A stretch of 41,312 bases of DNA from Verrucomicrobiota bacterium. GTDB lineage: Bacteria > Verrucomicrobiota > Verrucomicrobiia > Limisphaerales > JACPZS01. Below are positions 8,701-16,072 of this stretch, one piece after another (the stretch's first letter is position 1; every line of letters begins with the position of its first letter). The notes below the pieces were generated by a model, which was given only the letters and a program-made list of their open reading frames with translations, was not told where the DNA came from and did no database searches. The stretch spans positions 1 through 41,312 of the forward strand of contig JACPZS010000117.1 of assembly GCA_016195385.1 (NCBI GenBank), in the 5' to 3' direction. The translations under genes were made by a program, and so were the position numbers.

Positions 8701-10127
8701 AGGCAATCCAGCCACGCTGCGAGCACCGCTGGCTCGACACCGTGCTTCTGCGCCAGCTTCGCCACGGTGTCCATATCCGGTGAACCAGTAATTTCCGCCG
8801 CGGCAGCAAGACACTTGGCAGCGCCGGAGAAAACCTTCTCGCGATGCATCATCAGCGCGTCCACGGCGGCTCGCACGTCACGCAACGAAAGGTCCGGACG
8901 GCCGGGAGCGACGAGACGCGGATTCTCCCACACGGCGAAGTCACTCGCGTTTCCGTCGCCGGCGTCAGACGCAGCCAGATACAAGGTGACTTCGTTCTTT
9001 CCGGCGGCGGGCGCGGGAATTTTCATTCGCACCTCGCGCGTGCTGGCGAGCGGCGTCACCGGCACCTGCCACGCCTTCGGGCCGTCGCGCTTGCCGATGT
9101 GCCCGACCTGCGTGAAGCGCCACAACGATTGCTGCCAGATCGCGATGCCGCGAACGAGCGCACCGGCATCACCGGACTTCGCGTCGCGCCACTGGGCGCG
9201 GATGGGGTCGAGTATGAGCGACGGCTTCGTGTCATTCAAAGCCTGCCAGAGGGTGCCCAGATACCTGGCGTTAAGCCCGTCGGCCCGCGCCACGTCCGCA
9301 ATTGATTTCTTCTTCGACTTGAGCGCCTCACGTTCTGTGATCGTGGATGAGAGATACTTCTCCAGCGGCAGCACGCCGCCGTCCTTGGTGTCGAACTTGA
9401 TGCCTTGCAGGTTCACGGACGAACCGCCGCCCTTTTCCGTGAACTGCGCGTAAAATGCCCGGATGGCCGCGAGCTTTTCCTCAGCCCAATCCCGCTGCGA
9501 AGTGCTCGGTGAAAAGCGAATTCCGTCCGGCAACAGCACGGCGTGATTCGCGATGTCCTTGCCCGCGTCGAGATACTTCGTGACCAGCGACGGCGACATC
9601 ACCAGCGAGTTGCCGACGTTCATGAAGCCTTCACCCGACGCCGAATCGACCGGGAACTCCTTTGCCGGATCGAGCGACTCGACTCCGGTCAGGTCGCGGA
9701 TGGTGTATTTGTATTCGGCATTCGAGAGCCGTCGCAGCACGACCGGGCCGGGGTCGCCTGCCCGGGCCTTCGCTGCTTCGTCCAGGGCGCTGCCCACCCA
9801 CGCCAGCAGCCGCTCGCGTTCGGCCGGCGTCGGTTGGGGTTTTTCCTTCGGCGGCATTTCCCCAAGACCAAGCTGCTCAAGGACACCCTGCCAGACCTTG
9901 GGATGTTTCATCACCTCGGACAGCGAAGTGAACCGCTCGAGGTCAAGGTCGCCCTTGTGCTTTTCCGCCGAGTGGCAGCCGAGGCAATACTGTTTGAGCA
10001 TCGGCCTGGTTTGCTTCGAGAAATCGCGTTCGAGCGATCGAACCGCCGGAGAGCCTGCGGCGCGGTCGGTCAACGCGCTAACCACTATGGCGAGAAGGAC
10101 CGCGGTGCCTTTGAAACGTTCCTTCAT
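5787..10127 (-). CDS. Giant DUF1587/DUF1595/DUF1592/DUF1588/DUF1585 cytochrome-like protein
   Basis: This 1446-residue exported protein begins with a signal peptide and a planctomycete-type cytochrome c domain (heme motif CLGCH at residues 48-52, followed by GEMPPKEKPQPT). DUF1587 follows (LRRLSNAEYKYTIRDLTGV). A long middle section of about 600 residues is unusual; it contains beta-rich segments such as VIVGWRSPVAATLRVEG and is not found in ordinary members. Then come DUF1595 (DGAYRRPLIDAEKEEL), DUF1592 (LATRLSYFLWSSAPDAELRA), DUF1588 (SRTSPILRGNWLCEVLLGE, with CYGCHRRIDAYGYSLEAYD) and DUF1585 (LKQFCRKLLGYSLGRGVML) at the C-terminus. Family members are thought to work in the periplasm on complex organic substrates, but no reaction is proven. 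It is the last gene of the five-gene operon, overlapping the DUF1501 gene by 4 nt. Two palindromic elements are translated within it, at interdomain linkers. Confidence 0.93.
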   Translation of the reverse strand: MKERFKGTAVLLAIVVSALTDRAAGSPAVRSLERDFSKQTRPMLKQYCLGCHSAEKHKGDLDLERFTSLSEVMKHPKVWQGVLEQLGLGEMPPKEKPQPTPAERERLLAWVGSALDEAAKARAGDPGPVVLRRLSNAEYKYTIRDLTGVESLDPAKEFPVDSASGEGFMNVGNSLVMSPSLVTKYLDAGKDIANHAVLLPDGIRFSPSTSQRDWAEEKLAAIRAFYAQFTEKGGGSSVNLQGIKFDTKDGGVLPLEKYLSSTITEREALKSKKKSIADVARADGLNARYLGTLWQALNDTKPSLILDPIRAQWRDAKSGDAGALVRGIAIWQQSLWRFTQVGHIGKRDGPKAWQVPVTPLASTREVRMKIPAPAAGKNEVTLYLAASDAGDGNASDFAVWENPRLVAPGRPDLSLRDVRAAVDALMMHREKVFSGAAKCLAAAAEITGSPDMDTVAKLAQKHGVEPAVLAAWLDCLGIGAGEARIDSRMTQKTESLQSYDFIKGWTGADALSVIANSSDQHVRVPGNMKPHGVAVHPSPKLRVIVGWRSPVAATLRVEGVVQHAHPECGNGVEWFLELRRGNSRQRLAAGTSQGSKEVKFGPFENLAVQPGDVMSLVIGPRDGNHSCDLTAVDLNLSDGTRTWDLAKDVSPNILAGNPHADSLGNAGVWHFYSELDKGGAEPVLPAGSLLAKWQSSPSAEEKQRIGGELQKLLLGSAAGLAKDAPDAALYRQLTSLNGPLLSSILRSSGRESAQTSPTESQSRLTSAATQWGLDPALFGKHPNGAKVSATSLCVRAPSVIEVRLPADLVEGCEFVSTGALHKETGVEGSVQMQVLTTKPAGAPGLAAGSSREQGGKSTWSDGERPVVSDSPIIVSDGSATRKRIETALDDFRQLFPAALCYTKIVPVDEVVTLTLYYREDDQLRRLMLDDAQAAEIDRLWAELHYVSHDALKLVDAFEQLWQYATQDADPSAFTPMREPIKQRAEEFKKLLVDTQPKHLDAVLKFADGAYRRPLIDAEKEELRGLYRKLRAEEIPHNQAIRLTLARTLVTPAFLYRAEKPGPGDKAGPVSDWELATRLSYFLWSSAPDAELRAVAASGRLRKPDVLAAQTRRMLQDPRTRRLATEFACAWLHIYDFDELGEKSERHFPTFTGLRGAMYEETIRFFTDLFQNDGSVLNILDADYTFLNADLAKHYGMEETFRRSRREETLTKTRDPKLEPRNNQTLVTSTPTNNEDGWRRVDGVKQFARGGILAQATTLAKQSGASRTSPILRGNWLCEVLLGEKLPRPPKDVPRLPEDEATETLTVRQLTEKHSTDPKCYGCHRRIDAYGYSLEAYDAIGRFRERDLGGRPIDTHAKVMDGSEFDGLDGLRNYLLTQRRDAFLKQFCRKLLGYSLGRGVMLSDNPLISEMRDQLKKHDYHISAAIEAVVRSKQFREIRGKEMASEE
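6433..6529. repeat. Palindromic element A inside the DUF1592 gene
   Basis: The arms at 6433-6462 and 6500-6529 are reverse complements at 26 of 30 positions (both read TTCGTAGGAGTCGA... inward). The 37-nt loop is an imperfect period-7 array. The element lies within the coding frame and contributes a linker between the DUF1592 and DUF1588 domains, adding peptides RRSRREET and TLVTSTPT. Its arms resemble those at 7822-7891 and 12130-12205, so it belongs to a dispersed family. Confidence 0.8.
6466..6500 (-). repeat. Degenerate heptanucleotide array in the loop of element A
   Basis: Plus-strand units TTTCGAG, GTTCCAG, TTTCGGG, TCTCGGG and TTTTAGT follow each other with period 7. On the coding strand this reads as an A-rich purine heptamer close to RAAACCC, in the same orientation relative to the gene as the three other period-7 arrays of this window. 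It encodes part of TKTRDPKLEPRN. Confidence 0.55.
7821..7892. repeat. Palindromic element B inside the DUF1592 gene
   Basis: The arms at 7822-7844 (GTAGCAGCCGACGTGAGTCG...) and 7869-7891 are reverse complements at 20 of 23 positions, with a 24-nt loop. The element is translated as SSGRESAQT...SRLTSAAT within the long middle section of the DUF1592 protein, near residues 745-769. The arm sequence is nearly the same as that of the element at 12130-12205 and similar to 6433-6529. Confidence 0.8.
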
Positions 10128-11539
10128 GCCAGAATACCTTTCACCACATTCCCCGCCACATCAGTCAGCCGGAAATCCCGACCGCTGTGGCGGTAGGTCA
10201 GGCGTTCGTGATCCAGTCCCATGAGATGAAGAATCGTCGCATGGAAGTCATGCACATGGACGGCGTCCTTCGCCACGTTGATGCCGTAATCGTCGGACTC
10301 GCCGAAGACCGTCCCCGGCCTAACCCCCGCGCCCGCCAGCCACGAGGAAAAAACCCAGTGATGATGTTCGCGGCCCTTCGCATCGGCGGCGCTGTTGAAC
10401 GGGGTGCGGCCAAATTCCGTGGTCCACACGACCAGCGTGTCGTCCAACAGGCCGCGCGACTTCAAATCGCGGAGCAGACCTGCCACTGCCTGGTCCACGT
10501 TGCGGGCCAGCGGTGTGTGTGTGAGCATGTCGCCGTGCGCGTCCCAGTTATCGGACGAGCCGACGTCGATCAGTTCGACAAACCGCACGCCGCGTTCGGC
10601 GAGGCGCCGGGCGATCAGGCATTGCCAGGCGAAACCTTGCGTGCTGCCGCGCGGCAGGCCGTAGAGCTTCAACGTCGCGTCGGTTTCCTTCGAGAGGTCA
10701 AACACGTCAGGCATTTCGCTCTGCATGCCAAACGCTGTCTCGAAGGATTTCATCCGCGCCGCGAGCAGCGGGTCTTCCGGCCGGGCGGCAAGGTGACGCT
10801 GGTTCATGCGCGCGAGGATGCCCAACTCCAGTTCCTGCAGTCGCGAGGTCGGCACGCGGCGGCGGAGATTGGCCACCGGCTCGGGTCCGGGCAGTACGAG
10901 CGTGCCTTGATGCGCACCGGGCAGGAAATCACTCGCCCAGACCTGGCTGCCGGCGTATGGAGTTTTGGGGGCGATGACGACGAACGACGGCAGGTTGCGG
11001 TTCTCGGTGCCGAGTCCATAGCTGACCCACGCGCCGACGCTCGGCCGCGCGAACGTGAACGAGCCGGTGTGAATGCCCAGCGTCGCCTCGTAGTGGTTGG
11101 TGTGATCGGACTTCATCGAGCGGATGACGCACAGGTCATCGACGCATTGCGCCATCTGCGGGAAGAGCGAACTGACTTCCGTGCCGCTCTGGCCGTGGCG
11201 GGAGAACTCCCATTGCGGGCGTTTGAGGAACATCTTGAAGTCGCCCTTGCGTCCCTGGAATTCGTTCACCGCGACGGTCTTGCCGGCGTCCGCGAACAGT
11301 TTCGGGCGATGGTCCCACGAATCGACGTGCGAGACGCCGCCGCTCATGTAGAGAAAGATGACGCGCTTCGCCTTCGCCGGATGATGCGCAAGCTTCGGCG
11401 CGAGCGGATCGCCGCCGCCGGCGGATGCGGCGCTCTCGGCCAAAAGCTGCGAAACGAGGCCGGGCAGCAGCACCGAGCCGCCAGCGAGCGAGCGGAGGAA
11501 GCCGCGCCGGGAGGGATCAAAGACGAATCGGTCGTGCAT
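10124..11539 (-). CDS. DUF1501 secreted protein with Tat signal
   Basis: This 471-residue protein opens with a twin-arginine signal (SRRGFLRSLAGGSVLLPG). Conserved DUF1501 segments are present: AKRVIFLYMSGGVSHVDSWD near residue 60, FSRHGQSGTEVSSLFPQMA, CVIRSMKSDHTNHYEA, RFVELIDVGSSDNWDAHGD, VVWTTEFGRTPF and HHHWVFSSWLAGAGVRPG. The metal-binding-like acidic and histidine positions are consistent with the alkaline phosphatase/sulfatase-like fold to which DUF1501 is distantly related; the actual substrate is unknown. Length is typical. It starts 8 nt after the DUF1549/DUF1553 gene and its stop overlaps the start of the DUF1592 gene (4 nt), so the three are co-translated. DUF1501 with DUF1549/1553 is the standard gene pair in planctomycetes and verrucomicrobia. 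Confidence 0.93.
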   Translation of the reverse strand: MHDRFVFDPSRRGFLRSLAGGSVLLPGLVSQLLAESAASAGGGDPLAPKLAHHPAKAKRVIFLYMSGGVSHVDSWDHRPKLFADAGKTVAVNEFQGRKGDFKMFLKRPQWEFSRHGQSGTEVSSLFPQMAQCVDDLCVIRSMKSDHTNHYEATLGIHTGSFTFARPSVGAWVSYGLGTENRNLPSFVVIAPKTPYAGSQVWASDFLPGAHQGTLVLPGPEPVANLRRRVPTSRLQELELGILARMNQRHLAARPEDPLLAARMKSFETAFGMQSEMPDVFDLSKETDATLKLYGLPRGSTQGFAWQCLIARRLAERGVRFVELIDVGSSDNWDAHGDMLTHTPLARNVDQAVAGLLRDLKSRGLLDDTLVVWTTEFGRTPFNSAADAKGREHHHWVFSSWLAGAGVRPGTVFGESDDYGINVAKDAVHVHDFHATILHLMGLDHERLTYRHSGRDFRLTDVAGNVVKGILA

Positions 11540-11547
11540 GGCTTCTT

Positions 11548-14500
11548 TTAATCAACGTGCATGAATTCATTGCTGGCGAACAACGCCCGCGCGAACGCGG
11601 CCAACGCGGAGCCTTCGGCCTGACGCGCATCCACTACGCCGAGTTCCGCCTGGTAGGCATCCAGGAACTCGAGCGCTTCGGTGCGCTCGGCCTCACTCGG
11701 CGGACGGCCCAGCGCCTCCGCGTAGGCGAGGTCGATGCGTTCCGCATTGGACGCCGAGGCTCGCTCGAGTTTTCGGGAAAACTTCTCCGCCTTCTCATGG
11801 ACGAATGAGGAGTTCATGAAGTAGAGCGCCTGGGTCGGGACCGTGGAAACGGTGCGCGTCGCGGTGCTAGCGTTCGGGTCGGGGCCATCGAACAACGCGA
11901 GGAACGGATGGCGCTTGAGCCGCTGCGTCATGATGTAAACGCTCCGCTTGTTGTGGTCGTAAACGGCGCTGAACGGTGCGTGCTGCGTGAAGCCCCAGCC
12001 CGTGGGCGACGGGAAGGTGTGGCCGCGTCCCGGTTCGCGATCCAATTCGCCGCTGACGAACAGGATGGAATCGCGCAGTTGCTCCGCCGTCAGTCGGCGG
12101 CGGGGGAAGGGGGAGAAACTTCCTTCACTCGTAGCAGCCGATGTGAGGAGGCTCTGATCCTTTTTCGCGGCAGTTGAAGTGAGCTTCTTTACGTCGGCTG
12201 CTACGGAGGATTGTTGATACACCGCGCTCGCCATGATGAGCCGGTGCATCGCCTTCACCGACCAGCCGCCGGCGACGAAGCGGGTGGCGAGATAATCCAG
12301 CAGTTCGGGATGCGTCGGCGGCTGGCCGCGCCGGCCGAAATCGTTGGGTGTCGCGACGAGACCGCGTCCGAAATGATATTGCCAGATGCGATTCACCATG
12401 ACGCGCGCGGTGAGGGGGTTGTCGGGGCGCGTGAGCCATTGCGCGAGTTCAAGGCGGCCACTGCCCGTGGCTTCGCGGGGCAACTCGCCACCGCCGAGCG
12501 CGCGGATAAAACCCCGCGGCACTTCGGCGCCCGGTTGATCGCGATCGCCGCGCATTTGGATGCGCGCGTTGTGCGGCGTGCCTTCCACCACGGCGTAGGC
12601 GAGTTCCGACGGACCCTCGGCCAGCGCGGCCTCCAACTCGCGGCGCGTTTTGTCGAGGTCCGCCTGCACGCCGGCCAACTGTCGGCGAAGCGCGGCAACT
12701 TTCTCACGCTTCGACTTGCCCTCCGCCAGGGACTCCACCGCCTTCGCTTCAAAGCCCGGCAGCGGCGTCTCGGAGATGGTGAAGTTGTCGCTGTCCAGGG
12801 CCGGCCTCACTCCGCTGAGGTGCCCGTAGCTGTCGATGAACGTGTAGTCAATCGTACCGTCCCAGCCGGTGGGAATGCTGCCGCGGAATTCCGTGCGCTC
12901 GGATGGCGTGCCGATCCAGCCAGTGTAATTCTTCTCTTTGAGGTCGAGTGCGAACTGGACGTGGTACCATTCACCGGCGCGCAGTGGAGCCACTGCCGAT
13001 CGAGCGTCGCCGCTGCGCTGCGTGAATTGCCCGTCGCTGATGAACAACTCGACCGCAGCCGAGGAACCCGGACCGTGCCCGAGATAATACCGCCACGAGC
13101 CAGCCGCGTTTGCCTCGGTCGTGTAACGAAAGTCGAAGCTGGCGTGCAGGCGACCGGTCTTGGCCGCCTTCCACGCGTTGGTGAGCGTCTGTCCGAAACC
13201 GTTGTAGGCGGGACCGGGCGGGAGGCGGATACCGAGTTCGCCCGACCCGTGAATGTGCCGGTAGGGACTTTGCGATTGCGCGGAGATTTTCACCGCGCTG
13301 TTGGGTCTGGGTCCCCAGGGTTTTGCTGGCGGCGTGTCCGCTGACTGCAATTCAAAGTCGCCATCGATTCCGGCGAGTCGCTGGATCTGATCAGTCAGGC
13401 TCGACAAAATTGGCTCCTGCTCGCCCGCTTTCTCCGCCGCAGCGACGAGCGACAGAATCGCCGTGTCACGCACGCCGATGTTGTCGATGTCCAGGCCGGG
13501 CATTCGCTCCGAGTCGCTCGCCTCCGACGCCACGCCCACGTAGTCGAGCGAGCCGTTCCACTTGGGAAGCAACGGGCGCGCGTCGAAGCGCCTTGAACCC
13601 GCGGACGCGCTGACTTCCCCGGCGATGGTTCGGGCATCGAGGTCGAGCGTGAACTGGAGGTTGTGCCACGCCGCCCCTTGAACAGGAGCGAGTAATTGCA
13701 AGTCGCCAGCAGCGTTGCGAAGCGACAGCGAGTCCTGCGACACCAGAATCTCGAAGGCTGGTGATGGCGTCGCGTCATGCGAACCCATCCAGAACCGATG
13801 CCGTCCGGTCGCGGTGGCCGCGTTTGTCGCCACCCTGAAATCGACATTGACGAACAATCTGCCGCCCGCCTCGTGCGAGCGCGCGGGATGCAGCGCCTGG
13901 CCGAATTGATAGTGGTTCGTGCCGGACGGGAGCGTCGCGCCCGCCTTGCCGAGCGGATAAAGGTTTCCAAACGGGCTTTGCGCCTCGCGAGTCACCGCGA
14001 TGGTGCCTTCGTAAATCCACGGCGGCACCAGCACGCCGCGGCTTCCGCCCGCCGCAATCGCCTGCATCTCGAAATCGCCGTCCATGTCCGCCAGCGAACG
14101 CAGCACAGCCGTGGGCGACGGCTGCTTGTGCTTCTCCAATTTGCGGACCATCGCGGCGATGCGCGCGTCGAATTCGCGCCAGTCCGCGTCCGCTTCGTTT
14201 CCCGGACGGAGCGGCGCCATCGACCGATATTTCTGCTTCTGCTCGGAACCCGGGAACGCGTAGCGCGTGCTGTCAAAGATGCCGTAGAGCGCGTAGTATT
14301 CGTGCATCGTCACCGGATCGTATTTGTGATCGTGGCAACGCGCGCAGCCCAGGCTCAGTCCCAGCACGCTCTGGCCGAGCGTGTCGAGCGTGTCCTGGAT
14401 GGTGAGGTGATTGTAATTTTCCGAGTCGAACCCGAACCGCCGCGAGATGGCCAGGTAGCCCGTGGCTGTCATTCGTTCTGCAAACTGCTCGCGCGGCCCC

Positions 14501-15069
14501 TGCCGGGCCAGGATGTCTCCGGCGATTTGCTCGCGCAGGAATTCGTCGTAAGGCTTGTCCGCGTTGAAGGCGTCGATGACGTAATTGCGATAGCGCCATG
14601 CGACCGGCACCGGGTAATCCGCCGTCTCGCCCGCCGTGTCCGCGTAACGCACCACGTCCAGCCAGTGGCGGCCCCAGTGTTCGCCATAGTGCGGCGACGC
14701 CAGCAGCCGATCGACCACCTTGGCGAACGCGTCCTTTGAAGTGTCGGCCAGGAACGCTTCGACTTCCTCCGGCGTCGGCGGCAGACCGATGAGGTCGAAC
14801 GTCGCCCGCCGGATAAGCGTGCGTTTGTCAGCGGGCGGCGCAAGTTGGCGTTCGCCGAGTCTGGCGAGGATGAAGGCATCGATCTGATTTCCGGTTTCCG
14901 ATTTCCGATTTCCGGGCGCGGGGATGGTTGGGCGCTGCACCGGCTGAAACGCCCAATGCTCCGGGGCAACAGGCGCCGCCGCCAGAACGGACAGACTCGC
15001 GCACAGCAGAAGCGTGAATGCACATTCGGCCCACCACAGGCGCGCGGAGTTTGTCCAAGTCGAAGACAT
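11548..15069 (-). CDS. DUF1549/DUF1553 (PSD1-type) cytochrome protein with two concanavalin-like inserts
   Basis: The protein is 1173 residues from the chosen ATG at 15069, which lies 1 nt after the upstream stop and gives a good signal peptide (WWAECAFTLLLCASLSVLAA); longer starts run back into the upstream gene. DUF1549 occupies about residues 50-260 (IRRATFDLIGLPPTPEEVEA, YGEHWGRHWLDVVRYADT) and ends in the heme-type motif GCARCHDHKYDP. Two tandem ~200-residue beta-rich segments follow, each starting with IDGDFE and containing 'GQ.L..A' and 'W..LQF.LDL' patterns, resembling LamG/concanavalin-like domains. DUF1553 is at the C-terminus (NPLTARVMVNRIWQYHFGRG, FPRRRLTAEQLRDSILFVSG). Ordinary members lack one or both inserts. 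It is presumed periplasmic, acting with the DUF1501 protein. A palindromic element is translated inside DUF1553, and a period-7 array near the N-terminus. Confidence 0.92.
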   Translation of the reverse strand: MSSTWTNSARLWWAECAFTLLLCASLSVLAAAPVAPEHWAFQPVQRPTIPAPGNRKSETGNQIDAFILARLGERQLAPPADKRTLIRRATFDLIGLPPTPEEVEAFLADTSKDAFAKVVDRLLASPHYGEHWGRHWLDVVRYADTAGETADYPVPVAWRYRNYVIDAFNADKPYDEFLREQIAGDILARQGPREQFAERMTATGYLAISRRFGFDSENYNHLTIQDTLDTLGQSVLGLSLGCARCHDHKYDPVTMHEYYALYGIFDSTRYAFPGSEQKQKYRSMAPLRPGNEADADWREFDARIAAMVRKLEKHKQPSPTAVLRSLADMDGDFEMQAIAAGGSRGVLVPPWIYEGTIAVTREAQSPFGNLYPLGKAGATLPSGTNHYQFGQALHPARSHEAGGRLFVNVDFRVATNAATATGRHRFWMGSHDATPSPAFEILVSQDSLSLRNAAGDLQLLAPVQGAAWHNLQFTLDLDARTIAGEVSASAGSRRFDARPLLPKWNGSLDYVGVASEASDSERMPGLDIDNIGVRDTAILSLVAAAEKAGEQEPILSSLTDQIQRLAGIDGDFELQSADTPPAKPWGPRPNSAVKISAQSQSPYRHIHGSGELGIRLPPGPAYNGFGQTLTNAWKAAKTGRLHASFDFRYTTEANAAGSWRYYLGHGPGSSAAVELFISDGQFTQRSGDARSAVAPLRAGEWYHVQFALDLKEKNYTGWIGTPSERTEFRGSIPTGWDGTIDYTFIDSYGHLSGVRPALDSDNFTISETPLPGFEAKAVESLAEGKSKREKVAALRRQLAGVQADLDKTRRELEAALAEGPSELAYAVVEGTPHNARIQMRGDRDQPGAEVPRGFIRALGGGELPREATGSGRLELAQWLTRPDNPLTARVMVNRIWQYHFGRGLVATPNDFGRRGQPPTHPELLDYLATRFVAGGWSVKAMHRLIMASAVYQQSSVAADVKKLTSTAAKKDQSLLTSAATSEGSFSPFPRRRLTAEQLRDSILFVSGELDREPGRGHTFPSPTGWGFTQHAPFSAVYDHNKRSVYIMTQRLKRHPFLALFDGPDPNASTATRTVSTVPTQALYFMNSSFVHEKAEKFSRKLERASASNAERIDLAYAEALGRPPSEAERTEALEFLDAYQAELGVVDARQAEGSALAAFARALFASNEFMHVD
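12130..12205. repeat. Palindromic element C inside the DUF1549/DUF1553 gene
   Basis: The arms at 12130-12153 (CGTAGCAGCCGATGTGAGGA...) and 12182-12205 are reverse complements at 20 of 24 positions, with a 28-nt loop. It is translated as SSVAADVKKLT...QSLLTSAAT between YQQSS and FPRRRLTAEQL, a place where ordinary DUF1553 proteins have a short loop. The arms match those of element B almost exactly at their outer ends. Confidence 0.8.
14887..14914 (-). repeat. Heptanucleotide array (4 units) near the start of the DUF1549/1553 gene
   Basis: Plus-strand units ATTTCCG, GTTTCCG, ATTTCCG, ATTTCCG occur with exact period 7; the coding strand reads repeated CGGAAAT. It encodes GNRKSETGNQ, between the signal peptide region and DUF1549. 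Same coding-strand orientation as the arrays at 17530 and 39813. Confidence 0.75.
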
Positions 15070-15070
15070 G

Positions 15071-16015
15071 TCAATCGAGCGCACGGACGGTGGTGAGTGA
15101 TTTGATGGAACTGTGGTCGTCCCATTTCCACACGACCTTCTTGTCCCGGGTGACTTCGAAGGCATGGACGCCCTTGCCTTCCTGTCCACGCAGGAAATTT
15201 CCGACGAGCAAATTCCCGTTCGTCAGCCGCTGGATGCTCGACACCCAGGTGATGTTCAGGTCTGGCGCATCGGCGGTGGTGAATTGCCAGGCGATCTTCT
15301 TGTCGGGCGTGACCTCAATCACCCGCTTCTGTGTGCCGCAGGAGATGAGCGTGTTGCCGTTCGGCAGGCGCTGGGCGTCGCCCGCGTTCTCGACGCCGGT
15401 GTATTCCCAGACGACCTTGCCATCGACGTCCACTTCACGCACCGCGCCTTCACCTTCGTGGGCCGCGAGAATGTTTCCGTTCGCCAGCTTGTGAATGTTG
15501 CGCACCTGGAGGTGGTAGCTTTCGTGGCTCGTCTTGAGCGGGGTGATACGGACGACCTCGCCTTTCGGAGTCACTTCAACCGCCTGACAAGGTCCTTGCT
15601 CAGCCACTAGAGTGTTGCCGTTGCGGAGGCGATCGCAGCCCAGCACCTGTGGACACTGGCTCACGTAATTCCAAACCTCCTCGCCCTTGCGCGTCACCTC
15701 GCGGACGCCGGTCGGCTTGCCGCCGTAGGCGTAAAGCACGTTGCCGTTCGGCAGCACGTGGAAGATGACCGCGAGGCTCGGCGGCTTGTGTTCCCAAACC
15801 AACTTGCCGCTTGCGTCCAGTTCGAGAAGCCGGTTCGGGCCTTTGCCATACTCGAAGAACATCAGGCGATGTTCAATATGGGACTCCGCAGCAAAACCGC
15901 TGAACGGCGCCATGCTGGCTGCGAAGCCACTCACGAGAATGAATTTGGAAAGCCGCTGGCGCGCGTTCTTCAAATCAATTGCCAGGCTTCGTAAATTCAA
16001 AATACTTGGAATCAT
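15071..16015 (-). CDS. Secreted beta-propeller (PQQ-like repeat) protein
   Basis: This 314-residue protein has an N-terminal hydrophobic stretch (FILVSGFAASMAPFSGFAAES) preceded by a long basic n-region, so it is probably exported; a shorter start is possible. The mature part is built of about six repeats with alternating patterns 'LPNGNVLYAYG', 'LRNGNTLVAEQG', 'LANGNILAAHEG', 'LPNGNTLISCGT', 'LTNGNLLVGNF', each preceded by 'G.VVWEY'-type strands. This N-G-N-x-L repeat is typical of PQQ-like or arylsulfotransferase-like beta-propellers. No catalytic residues can be named, and it may be a binding scaffold for the large exported proteins of the same operon. Its stop is 1 nt before the start of the DUF1549/1553 gene, and it starts 57 nt after the heme dehydrogenase gene. 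Confidence 0.8.
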   Translation of the reverse strand: MIPSILNLRSLAIDLKNARQRLSKFILVSGFAASMAPFSGFAAESHIEHRLMFFEYGKGPNRLLELDASGKLVWEHKPPSLAVIFHVLPNGNVLYAYGGKPTGVREVTRKGEEVWNYVSQCPQVLGCDRLRNGNTLVAEQGPCQAVEVTPKGEVVRITPLKTSHESYHLQVRNIHKLANGNILAAHEGEGAVREVDVDGKVVWEYTGVENAGDAQRLPNGNTLISCGTQKRVIEVTPDKKIAWQFTTADAPDLNITWVSSIQRLTNGNLLVGNFLRGQEGKGVHAFEVTRDKKVVWKWDDHSSIKSLTTVRALD

Positions 16016-16072
16016 CGTGCGTGTTCGGCCCTGATGTTATGATCTACTCGTTTGTTTATATTATTCGACCGG

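Noticed and set aside
10187..11551. 454-codon plus-strand ORF opposite the DUF1501 gene
   Set aside because: Antisense shadow; no domain, while the DUF1501 motifs on the minus strand are unambiguous.
13777..14739. 320-codon plus-strand ORF inside the DUF1549/1553 gene
   Set aside because: Arg/Val-rich antisense translation with no family similarity, opposite an intact DUF1549 domain.
14887..14914. Short tandem repeats considered as CRISPR or origin iterons
   Set aside because: The units are 7 nt with no spacers, lie inside coding frames and occur in different genes, so they are neither a CRISPR array nor an origin.
15070..15189. Longer N-terminus for the DUF1549/1553 protein
   Set aside because: It would overlap the propeller gene by about 120 nt and hide the signal peptide; the ATG at 15069 fits better.
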